Positions 16,408 to 23,233 of a stretch of 35,643 nucleotides of DNA are shown one piece after another. Source of the stretch: Alphaproteobacteria bacterium. GTDB lineage: Bacteria > Pseudomonadota > Alphaproteobacteria > Puniceispirillales > Puniceispirillaceae. The stretch covers positions 1 to 35,643 of the forward strand of contig WTJS01000091.1 in the NCBI GenBank assembly GCA_011524735.1, in the 5' to 3' direction. The notes below the pieces were generated by a model. That model was not told the DNA's origin. It did not search any database and saw only the letters and a program-made list of their open reading frames with translations. Every line of letters starts with the position of its first letter. Position 1 is the stretch's first letter. A program made the translations under genes and the position numbers.

Positions 16408-16431
16408 CTTGATAACGCAATACTTATCAAG
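16408..16431. promoter_or_regulatory. 8-8-8 inverted repeat, candidate operator between phyH-like and araC-like genes
   Basis: CTTGATAA (16408-16415) and TTATCAAG (16424-16431) form a perfect inverted repeat around an 8-bp spacer. It lies in the 80-bp gap between the divergent dioxygenase and AraC genes, just upstream of the dioxygenase ribosome site. Its symmetry and position suggest an operator. AraC-type sites are often direct repeats, so a different regulator, or repression by occlusion, is also possible. Confidence 0.5.
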
Positions 16432-16472
16432 ATACGCTGTCATTACATTCAGTCTTTTCAAAAAATTACCGA

Positions 16473-17291
16473 TTGTTTGCAAAATTGGTCGAACATGCCC
16501 CCCATCCGGACATTTTAGCTGAACCTGGTGGACTTCTATGGCGTCGTTCCTGGCGCCGCCGAAAAGCAACTGAGCCAGAAGCGCATCAAGAGCTGGTTGT
16601 ACTACACGGCCTTCAAGGGCACGCAACCTACATGATCGATGGCGTAGTACATGAATTACGGCAAGGTACGATCCTGTGGGCTCTGGCGGGACAGCGGCAC
16701 TTCCTGCTCTCCGACAGCGTCAACTTTGACATGTGGGTTGCACTGGTGTCCGATCGGATCCTCGCCGAGGATTCAGATTTGCCGCCCATCCGTATGCTGC
16801 CAATGGCCGAAGCACTTGCACCACGACAGGTACCACAGACTATAAGCGACACACTCGATATGATGGCGTCAGCGCAGACAAGCTGTACATCACCCTTGAC
16901 GCAGGCCGCTGGCCTTCGACTTTGGCTAGCGCATGCGTGGCGGCACTGGCAGCTTGCAGCGGATGATGCCGGAAAGAGAACTCACCCGGCTGTAACAAAG
17001 GCAGCCCAAATTTGGCACGATAATCCAGCACGCAGCCTGACAGACATTTCCCGCGAAGCCGGGCTGTCTGCAAGCCGCTTGGGCCGACTGTTCAAGTCCC
17101 AAATTGGTCAGGATGTTGTAGCTTACAGGACAGAACAGAAACTGCGTATTTTCGAGCTCATAAGAGCCACGAACCCACGCCTGTCGCTATTGTCAGCCGC
17201 TCTGGAGTCTGGATTTGGCAGCTACGCACAGTTCTATCGTGCTTGGCGCCATCGCTATGGCACCAGCCCTGCATTTCGAGATGTGGATTGA
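16473..17291 (+). CDS. AraC-family transcriptional regulator
   Basis: The 272-residue protein has an N-terminal cupin-like sensing region (HQELVVLHGLQGHATYMIDG, then LRQGTILWALAGQRHFLL) and a C-terminal double helix-turn-helix of the AraC type. The first helix pair is SLTDISREAGLSASRLGRLFKSQIG; the second is LSLLSAALESGFGSYAQFYRAWRHRYGTSPAFR, ending with the family-typical Phe-Tyr-Arg-Ala-x-Arg element. The start is uncertain: the frame opens at TTG 16473, another TTG lies at 16485, and no ATG is near. No strong ribosome site is visible. It is divergent from the PhyH-like dioxygenase gene and is likely its regulator, with the ligand presumably a substrate of that enzyme. The downstream TRAP operon is on the other strand. 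Confidence 0.85.
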   Translation: MFAKLVEHAPHPDILAEPGGLLWRRSWRRRKATEPEAHQELVVLHGLQGHATYMIDGVVHELRQGTILWALAGQRHFLLSDSVNFDMWVALVSDRILAEDSDLPPIRMLPMAEALAPRQVPQTISDTLDMMASAQTSCTSPLTQAAGLRLWLAHAWRHWQLAADDAGKRTHPAVTKAAQIWHDNPARSLTDISREAGLSASRLGRLFKSQIGQDVVAYRTEQKLRIFELIRATNPRLSLLSAALESGFGSYAQFYRAWRHRYGTSPAFRDVD

Positions 17292-17297
17292 AAAACG

Positions 17298-17336
17298 CAA
17301 AAAAGAATGCGGTGTGCAGGATACCCTGCACACCGC
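17298..17336 (-). terminator. intrinsic terminator of the TRAP operon
   Basis: A 12-bp perfect stem (17309-17320 with 17325-17336, loop ATAC on the plus strand) is followed on the minus strand by ATTCTTTTTTGC (17308-17298). It lies just after the dctP stop, so it ends the dctQ-dctM-dctP transcript. The hairpin could also attenuate readthrough from the convergent AraC gene. Confidence 0.85.
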
Positions 17337-17345
17337 GCAGATAAG

Positions 17346-18410
17346 TTACTTGGTGTCTGCCATGCGGACCTTGTTGATCTCACCTTCGGCAACAGCAACC
17401 GACGCTACAAGTGCATCGAAGGCTTCGGTACCGCCATCAACATTAGCTTTGAACCAGTCATAGACTGGTGCAGCAGCTTCTTTGAAGGCTGCCTTTTCCG
17501 CTGGTGTCGGGACGTAAAGGTCGCCACCACCTGCAACAAAGTCAGAATAAGCCTGGATTGACTTGCGCTTTGGTGAGGCAAAAGTCGCCTGCTGAAGCTG
17601 ATAGAAACCATCAGCCACAACCATGCGCAGCTCTTCAGGCATCGACATGAACTTGTCGTTATTCATGAACCACAGGGCGCCCATATAGGCATGGCCGTCA
17701 AGGGTCACATATTTCAGGCCAGCATCAGGGAACTTCATGTTCATGATGTCGGTGATGCCGTTCTTGGATCCTTCAACAACACCAGTCTGGAAGCTGGTGA
17801 ACAGCTCAGGCCATGGAATCGGTGTTGGCGATGCGCCAAGTGCGCGGACAAGTTCCTGTGGCAGGTCAGCCACAACTGTCCGGATCTTTAGCCCGTCCAT
17901 ATCGGATGGATTCTGCACCCGGCGACGAGTGTTGGCAAAGTTACGCCAGCCACCTGTGTTACCGATAGTCATCAGACGAATAGCACCGCCCGACTTTGCA
18001 GCCACCATATCCTGCATGGTCGAAACAAACTCACTGCCGTTGGCCAGAACAGATTCGGCCACACGGTCATCAGCCATCAGATAAGGCAGGTCGAGAACCT
18101 GAACAAACGGGAACAGGCCAGCTGTACCGCCAGAGGTCTGGATGACAACGTCGATGGTGCCATCAGCGATACCCTGAAGACATTCGGTACCGTTCGAGCA
18201 GAGCTGTGTACCAATGAACAGCTCAACCGAAATGGCGCCGTTAGAAGCGCTTTCAACATAATTCTTAAAAACGATCAGGCCGTCATAATCCTCATCATTT
18301 TCATTCGAGTTTGCGGTAGCCCGGATTGTGAAATCCGCCGCATAGGCTGTAAGCGATGCACCAGCCATCATTGCTGCTACAAGCAGCGTGGAAAACAACC
18401 TTTTAAGCAT
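17346..18410 (-). CDS. dctP-like: TRAP transporter substrate-binding protein (DctP family)
   Basis: The 354-residue precursor starts at the ATG at 18410 behind a strong GGAGGA site and has a signal peptide (MLKRLFSTLLVAAMMAGASLTAYA). The mature protein shows the DctP pattern: LIVFKNYVESASNGAISVELFIG, a central GGWRNFANTRRRVQNPSDMDGLKIRT containing the Arg that usually salt-bridges the ligand carboxylate, and WPELFTSFQTGVVEGSKNGITDI. These features predict periplasmic binding of an organic anion. It is the last gene of the dctQ-dctM-dctP operon, 28 bp after dctM, and is followed by an intrinsic terminator. The ligand is unknown; C4-dicarboxylates, 2-oxo acids, sulfonates and compatible solutes are all precedents for the family. 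Confidence 0.94.
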   Translation of the reverse strand: MLKRLFSTLLVAAMMAGASLTAYAADFTIRATANSNENDEDYDGLIVFKNYVESASNGAISVELFIGTQLCSNGTECLQGIADGTIDVVIQTSGGTAGLFPFVQVLDLPYLMADDRVAESVLANGSEFVSTMQDMVAAKSGGAIRLMTIGNTGGWRNFANTRRRVQNPSDMDGLKIRTVVADLPQELVRALGASPTPIPWPELFTSFQTGVVEGSKNGITDIMNMKFPDAGLKYVTLDGHAYMGALWFMNNDKFMSMPEELRMVVADGFYQLQQATFASPKRKSIQAYSDFVAGGGDLYVPTPAEKAAFKEAAAPVYDWFKANVDGGTEAFDALVASVAVAEGEINKVRMADTK

Positions 18411-18438
18411 TAAATCCTCCCTTTGGACTGCATTTAGG

Positions 18439-19728
18439 TCAATCAACAAACCCGGTCAGACGCGGGATCGTCATCGAAATGGCCGGGAAATAGGTAACCA
18501 GAAAGATCGTCGCAACTTCAACCAGCAAGAACGGAATGATGGCGCGCGCGATATTCTCGACTCTCTCTCCCGACACGGATGATGCCACGAACAGCACCAA
18601 CCCCATAGGCGGTGTGGCAAGCCCCACCGTCAAATTCACACTCATGATAATGGCAAAATGCACAGGATCGATTCCCATGCTGACAAAAATAGGCCCCAGG
18701 ATTGGCCCCAGAATGATGATCGCTGGACCGGCATCAAGGAACATCCCCACGATGAACAGAAGCAGATTGATCAGGAACAGCAGGATCAAAGGATTATCTG
18801 AAATGGACAGAATCATCGCTGCCAGCGTCTCTGGCGCATGACTGAGACTGACAACCGTCTTGAATGCCATTGCCGCACCGACAAGGAGCAGGACAACGGC
18901 AGACGTCATAGCTGCTTTTGCCAGGACATCTGGTAGATCCGACAGGCGCAGTGTCTTCAGGACAAACATGCCAATGATGATGGCATAGCCAACAGCTACC
19001 GCCGCCGCCTCAGTCGGAGTGAAGACACCGCCCAGAATACCGCCAAGAATGATCACCGGTGTCATCAGAGGGAAAAACGCCTTCAGGCTGGCTTGACCAC
19101 GTTCCGGCCAGCTATAGCGGCGTGTTGCCACTGGGAAATCATATCGATCTGCCATCCAGGAGACCATGAGCATAAGACCAACGCCGACCATGATCCCCGG
19201 AACAATACCGGCCAGAAACAGCGCCGCAACACTTTCACCCATCACATAGGCATAGATAATCATGATCCCCGAGGGCGGGATAATCGGCCCAATCACCGAA
19301 CTGGCAGCGGTAATGGCAGCCGCAAATTTCTTTGTATAACCCTGCCTTTCCATGGCCGGGATAAGCATTGAACCAATGGCTGACGTATCAGCGACTGCAG
19401 ACCCGGATAGACCAGCAAACAGCATCGAGGACAGCACATTCACATGTGCAAGACCGCCGCGAAGATGACCCATCATAGCCTGGGCAAATTCGACGAGACG
19501 CGCGGTAATCCCACCGCGATTCATCAGCTCGCCAGCCAGCATGAAAAAGGGAATGGCCATCAACGGGAAGCTGTCCATACCGTTATAGACATTGCGGTAC
19601 AGCAGAGCCATGTCACGTTCCTGCCCATTCAGCCACAGCAGAATGCCGGGCGCCGCCAAAAGCGCAAAGAAAACAGGAAGTCCGATCAGCAGAAAGGCAA
19701 GAAATGCAGGAAGAAACCAGATCAGCAT
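18439..19728 (-). CDS. dctM-like: TRAP transporter large membrane subunit (DctM family)
   Basis: The 429-residue protein is almost wholly hydrophobic with about 12 predicted membrane helices. DctM hallmarks include the start WFLPAFLAFLLIGLPVFFALL, PLMAIPFFMLAGELMNRGG, GLSGSAVADTSAIGSMLIPAM, and PPSGIMIIYAYV near IGPIIP. The C-terminal half repeats the pattern (NLTVGLATPPMGLVLFVASS). It forms the sodium-coupled translocation channel in the inner membrane. Its ATG overlaps the dctQ stop codon by one base (TAATG), so translation is coupled, and dctP follows after 28 bp. Confidence 0.95.
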   Translation of the reverse strand: MLIWFLPAFLAFLLIGLPVFFALLAAPGILLWLNGQERDMALLYRNVYNGMDSFPLMAIPFFMLAGELMNRGGITARLVEFAQAMMGHLRGGLAHVNVLSSMLFAGLSGSAVADTSAIGSMLIPAMERQGYTKKFAAAITAASSVIGPIIPPSGIMIIYAYVMGESVAALFLAGIVPGIMVGVGLMLMVSWMADRYDFPVATRRYSWPERGQASLKAFFPLMTPVIILGGILGGVFTPTEAAAVAVGYAIIIGMFVLKTLRLSDLPDVLAKAAMTSAVVLLLVGAAMAFKTVVSLSHAPETLAAMILSISDNPLILLFLINLLLFIVGMFLDAGPAIIILGPILGPIFVSMGIDPVHFAIIMSVNLTVGLATPPMGLVLFVASSVSGERVENIARAIIPFLLVEVATIFLVTYFPAISMTIPRLTGFVD

Positions 19729-20321
19729 TATTCCGCCCCCGCGGCTTTCTGGCCAAGGACCGGGACAGGACGCAGCCTGTCGGCTCCGCCTAGAGCTGCC
19801 ACCACGCTTCTGATAATGAGCTCAATATTGACAAGGATCATCAGGCAGACACCCGTGAACATGGACATATACATCCAGGCCAGCTTGATCTTCACTGACT
19901 TCATGCCAATCAAGAATAGCGGCACCTTCAAAGATGAACTGGAAAACAGCCAGCCAGAATTCACATGCTTCATGCCAAGCTGAAAAGCCACCAGCAGCAC
20001 TGTCAGTGAAAGCAGGAGCAGCAAGAGTGAAATGGCTGCAAATACGGGGCGAGGAAGCCCCTCAATGACCGACGTGATGGCCACCATGCCACCTTGCCGG
20101 AACGCGACTGGCGCCATAAGACCCGTTAGCCATAGCATCATGAAACGCGCAGCCTCATCCGGCCATGGCAGGGCATTGTTCAGAACGTAACGGAAAAACA
20201 CCTGGACAAGAATCACCAGAACCATGATGGCGATTGCGGCGACCGACAACACGCGCCCAATGCGACCTGCAAGATCATTTAGCCACTGCAGTGGCGCCAG
20301 AACCAGCAGCATTGCATTCAT
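19728..20321 (-). CDS. dctQ-like: TRAP transporter small membrane subunit (DctQ family)
   Basis: I choose the ATG at 20321, preceded by GGGGGAAGG, giving 197 residues. The longer frame to 20408 adds a hydrophilic extension without support. Four membrane helices are predicted, with DctQ motifs VLVILVQVFFRYVLNNALPWPDEAARFMMLWL (in parts) in the first half. The protein associates with DctM in the inner membrane. It is the first gene of the TRAP operon. The upstream 285-bp gap is shared with the divergent STAS gene and should hold both promoters. Confidence 0.93.
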   Translation of the reverse strand: MNAMLLVLAPLQWLNDLAGRIGRVLSVAAIAIMVLVILVQVFFRYVLNNALPWPDEAARFMMLWLTGLMAPVAFRQGGMVAITSVIEGLPRPVFAAISLLLLLLSLTVLLVAFQLGMKHVNSGWLFSSSSLKVPLFLIGMKSVKIKLAWMYMSMFTGVCLMILVNIELIIRSVVAALGGADRLRPVPVLGQKAAGAE

Positions 20322-20555
20322 GACCTTCCCCCTATCTTCGCTGGCATCGGCAAACGGTACACATCTAGAACCTGAACCATGCCGGAAACCCTGTTGATCG
20401 AACTTCACCTGTCAGGCCTGACCCAGTGAAGCATCACCTCAGATCATCGATTCTTATTTTCTTAACTATAGGGACAAAATGGCGCAGGTTTCATGCAAAA
20501 AATTTTTCAATTTCATCTGAACCGAAAAATGAGCTGAAAAGAGCCCTGCAATCAT

Positions 20556-20572
20556 GACATGTGAGCCATGTC
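20556..20572. promoter_or_regulatory. short inverted repeat in the dctQ/STAS divergent gap
   Basis: GACATG (20556-20561) and CATGTC (20567-20572) are symmetric around TGAGC, 34 bp upstream of the STAS start. The 285-bp gap at 20322-20606 otherwise holds an AT-rich tract around 20450-20520, including TTAACTATAGGG, that could contain promoter elements. I see no small gene or strong hairpin in it. The repeat is short and may be chance. Confidence 0.25.
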
Positions 20573-20606
20573 GACAGACCGACATCAGCCGTTGTAGTGT
20601 CCCGGC

Positions 20607-20903
20607 ATGTATGAGATCACAGAAGACACAATGCAGACGGTTTTGACCCTGAATGGGTCCATAACCATCGAAAACAGCGCCGCACTCAAAAAGCAGCTTG
20701 GTGACCTTGATCCTTCGCAGGATCTAATCGTGCGTTGCGCTGAGCTAGAATATATCGATTCGTCTGGAGTGGCCTGTCTGATCCTTGCTTATACAGCACG
20801 ATCAAAGCGGGGCGCGAAAGTCATTCTGCAGTCTCCATCAGAAGCACTGATGCGTGTACTGGAAATCCTGAAATTCACGGCCTTCTTTACAATCATGGAC
20901 TGA
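20607..20903 (+). CDS. STAS-domain anti-anti-sigma factor-like protein
   Basis: The 98-residue protein is a single STAS domain of the SpoIIAA/RsbV type. Visible elements are the N-terminal beta strand TVLTLNGSITIENSAALKKQL, the strand and loop LEYIDSSGVACLILAY with the phosphorylatable Ser52/Ser53 at the start of the helix, and a C-terminal helix and strand (GAKVILQSPSEALMRVLEILKF). In partner-switching systems such a protein is phosphorylated by an anti-sigma kinase and reactivated by a PP2C phosphatase. A SpoIIE-type phosphatase is encoded convergently with an 11-bp 3' overlap. No kinase or sigma factor is seen in the window. The start could also be the ATG at 20631. Confidence 0.88.
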   Translation: MYEITEDTMQTVLTLNGSITIENSAALKKQLGDLDPSQDLIVRCAELEYIDSSGVACLILAYTARSKRGAKVILQSPSEALMRVLEILKFTAFFTIMD

Positions 20904-22011
20904 AGCAGGCCACGGTGACATCGTCACTCCGCGAATGACCGTCCACTCTCATCATAAGCGCATCAAGCAGATCGCAGCCAAACAAATCGCCAGTTTCAGC
21001 AAGATAACGCGCCACTTCGTGTCCAAACTTATGAGATGCCCGGCCGTGCTCAGCCGCAATATCTGAGAGCCCATCAGTAAAAACAAACAATCTGCGGCCC
21101 TCCAGAGAAAAGGACGATGGTTCAAGGCCTGCATAGACATCTACAGGCAGAAACCCAATAGCCGGCCCTGCCGATGCAACTGTCTCCACATCCCCAGTTG
21201 CAGTGAAAAATACAGGTTCAGGATTTCCCAGATTCAATATCTCAACTGACCTGCCATCTGCAGACTGCCGGACCAAGGTCAATGCCACAAACAGCCCGTC
21301 TGGAAATCTGCCTTCCATCATCGTAATGATGTTACAGGCCAGCGCCGTTAAATTTGGCGCATGGTAATGGGCTCTGAAGGCTGTCATGGTCTGTGCCAGC
21401 ATAATCGCTGCGTAGATTCCCTTACCGGCAACATCACCTGAAATGAAGGTCACACGCCCGTCTTCGTGCGTCACAAGATCGTGAAAGTCACCTGACAGCT
21501 CCTGAACGGGCGCACATCTGGAATCAATGCGGGCGGTCCGGATCTGAGGTGGTACTAGCAAATCCTGAACAGTTGCCGCTTGCTCCAGTTCGTGCTGGAT
21601 TCGGGCGCGCCAGATATTGATTTGCTCCGTCTTTGCCTTGATTTCCCGATTCTGTTTCTCAATGAGGGCGCTGTAACTGGCCAGCATGGCTTCGCTTTTG
21701 GCCACTTCTGAGTTGTCGGTCACAAACCCCAATATCTGATCATCATAGGGTTTGAGTATCACAGTGTATTGCGAGCGCCTGTCTTTGGCGGCTTGCATTC
21801 TGAAGCTATAGGTCTGACCAGCTGTGAACCGACGGGAAAATTTGCGTTCATTGAAGTCATCGCTGACAGATGCGATTTCCTGTCCCTCGATGTTACCAAA
21901 GAGTGACCGGAAAGCATCATTTGTCGCAACGACCTTCAGACCGCCATCCATACGGACAAAAGGAATTTGGAACAGGTCGATCAGGTCAATGTCAGGCTTG
22001 GACAACATCAT
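20893..22011 (-). CDS. PP2C-type (SpoIIE/RsbU) serine phosphatase with N-terminal PAS-like sensor
   Basis: The 372-residue protein has a PAS-like N-terminal region (about residues 10-100, FVRMDGGLKVVATNDAFRSLFG), a coiled-coil linker (about 101-147, rich in Glu/Lys/Gln) and a SpoIIE-type PP2C domain to the end. Metal-binding motifs are intact: LSGDFHDLV (Asp175), ISGDVAGKG (Asp193), FVFTDGLSD and SRSDDVTVA (Asp363, Asp364). It should dephosphorylate a STAS protein, and one is encoded convergently with overlapping 3' ends. Its start overlaps the end of an upstream truncated haemoglobin gene by 20 bp, so both are co-transcribed. It is cytoplasmic; no membrane helix is seen. This arrangement links a gas-binding protein to a partner-switching output. 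Confidence 0.9.
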   Translation of the reverse strand: MMLSKPDIDLIDLFQIPFVRMDGGLKVVATNDAFRSLFGNIEGQEIASVSDDFNERKFSRRFTAGQTYSFRMQAAKDRRSQYTVILKPYDDQILGFVTDNSEVAKSEAMLASYSALIEKQNREIKAKTEQINIWRARIQHELEQAATVQDLLVPPQIRTARIDSRCAPVQELSGDFHDLVTHEDGRVTFISGDVAGKGIYAAIMLAQTMTAFRAHYHAPNLTALACNIITMMEGRFPDGLFVALTLVRQSADGRSVEILNLGNPEPVFFTATGDVETVASAGPAIGFLPVDVYAGLEPSSFSLEGRRLFVFTDGLSDIAAEHGRASHKFGHEVARYLAETGDLFGCDLLDALMMRVDGHSRSDDVTVACFSP

Positions 22012-22345
22012 CTTTCAGGGATGCCAGAAGGCCAACGATGTGCGCCACATCGTCATCCTCCACGCCATTGTCCTCGAGCACATCCTGTGCCGTCTGCGCC
22101 ACCGTGTTAAAGGCTTCTTCAGTGATCCTAAGCCCGGTATGTGCAGCGCTCATCGCCTTGCCAGAATATTGCTGTGGCCCACCCAGAACCTGTGAGAGAA
22201 ACTTGACCTGATGATCCATCAGCGCGCGGATGTCCGAATTCTCGAAATAGGGTGCGGTAATGTCATTGCGCTCCAGCTCGTCATATAGCTCCGAGACAAC
22301 CTTACTGACGGTCTCAAACCCACCATATTTCTCAAACAATGACAT
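21992..22345 (-). CDS. truncated haemoglobin (group 1-like)
   Basis: The 117-residue protein starts at the ATG at 22345 with GGGGAG six bases upstream. It shows the 2-on-2 globin pattern: SLFEKYGGFETVSKVV, Tyr21 at the expected B10 region (SELYDELERND), PYFEN (Phe at CD1), DHQVKFLSQVLGGPQQYSG and the proximal His69 in MSAAHTGLRIT. It should bind haem and oxygen or nitric oxide. The 3' end overlaps the downstream SpoIIE phosphatase gene by 20 bp, which implies tight co-expression and possibly a sensory role, for which the genetic linkage is the only evidence. Detoxification of nitric oxide is the alternative. Confidence 0.92.
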   Translation of the reverse strand: MSLFEKYGGFETVSKVVSELYDELERNDITAPYFENSDIRALMDHQVKFLSQVLGGPQQYSGKAMSAAHTGLRITEEAFNTVAQTAQDVLEDNGVEDDDVAHIVGLLASLKDDVVQA

Positions 22346-22415
22346 GACTGACTCCCCGGAGAAACGTAATGAAACCTTATCAGTTTTTCAGTTCGCAGCG
22401 AAGAAGGTTATGACA

Positions 22416-23063
22416 TCATTCCGCAACCGTCTGTCCGCGGCGGGGAAAACAGCGTCTCAACGTTCTCGTTGCGCAGCCAGCAAGGTAATCATCAGCACGC
22501 TGCTGATCGGATGGGCTGATCACCTTGGTAAGTTTGCGTAAGTTCTGCTTTGCCCCTGGCGCATTCCGGCGTTCAGCGATGGTCCACCAGAAATGCGCCT
22601 TTGCCAGATCCGGCTCAGAATCTGTACCCTGAAAGTAGATGTTTCCGAGCTGAACGGGAGCCGCAGCATGACCACTCAAAGCTGCTTCCTGAAGGTAATG
22701 AAGCGCATTACCAACATCACGATCAGTTCCACGCCCCTGATCAAACGCTAACCCTGCCGCATATTGGCCAAGCATGTGCCCGGCTTCGGCAGAAGCAAGA
22801 AACCAAAGCAGTGCTTCACGATCATCCTGCTCAACGGCCACACCCTTCCGATGCATGACACCCATTGTATATTGCGCGCGCGGATCTCCATTGGCCGCAT
22901 AGAGACTGATATAGTAGAGAGCCTCCTCATATTTGCCGGCTTCCAGCGCAGCAAACCCACGCTCGTACTCCTCGGCACCTGCGCGGGTTACGTCACTGGC
23001 GACAACCCCAATCACAAACGAACACAAACAGGTTACAAGCAGTGTAATGTTTTGAAATTTCAT
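22416..23063 (-). CDS. exported Sel1-repeat protein
   Basis: From the ATG at 23063 the product is 215 residues with a signal peptide (MKFQNITLLVTCLCSFVIGVVAS). Sel1-like repeats follow: EERGFAALEAGKYEEALYY-type start (here EEYERGFAALEAGKYEEA), NGDPRAQYTMGVMHRKGVAVEQDDREA, AGHMLGQYAAGLAFDQGRG and SGHAAAPVQLGNIYF, each about 36 residues. The C-terminal tail is basic (RTLRRCFPRRG). A longer frame to 23126 begins before the signal peptide and is rejected. It is probably a periplasmic interaction scaffold. It lies 70 bp upstream of the truncated haemoglobin gene on the same strand, so co-transcription is possible. It is divergent from the aldehyde dehydrogenase gene. Confidence 0.85.
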   Translation of the reverse strand: MKFQNITLLVTCLCSFVIGVVASDVTRAGAEEYERGFAALEAGKYEEALYYISLYAANGDPRAQYTMGVMHRKGVAVEQDDREALLWFLASAEAGHMLGQYAAGLAFDQGRGTDRDVGNALHYLQEAALSGHAAAPVQLGNIYFQGTDSEPDLAKAHFWWTIAERRNAPGAKQNLRKLTKVISPSDQQRADDYLAGCATRTLRRCFPRRGQTVAE

Positions 23064-23185
23064 GCCCCAATCTGATCTGGTGACGATTTTCGTGTCAACT
23101 GACCTGTGGTCGCAGACTAAAACCACTCGATGCAGGATTGATTAAACGCAAACCACGATTATGCTGGGGCTCTCATATTTTCTGA

Positions 23186-23205
23186 GCACCCTGGATATAG
23201 GGTGC
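23186..23205. promoter_or_regulatory. 7-6-7 inverted repeat upstream of the aldehyde dehydrogenase gene
   Basis: GCACCCT (23186-23192) and AGGGTGC (23199-23205) form a perfect inverted repeat around GGATAT. It ends 28 bp before the ATG at 23234 and just before the AGGAG ribosome site at 23222-23226. The spacer contains a TATA-like string, so a bound repressor would cover a -10 region. It could also form a small RNA hairpin in the leader. Confidence 0.45.
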
Positions 23206-23233
23206 AAGCCTGCCTTTATAACAGGAGACTTGA

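Noticed and set aside
16393-16626. N-terminal extension of the PhyH-like frame
   Set aside because: It crosses the intergenic inverted repeat and the AraC gene. The ATG at 16392 has a proper ribosome site and begins the conserved family N-terminus.
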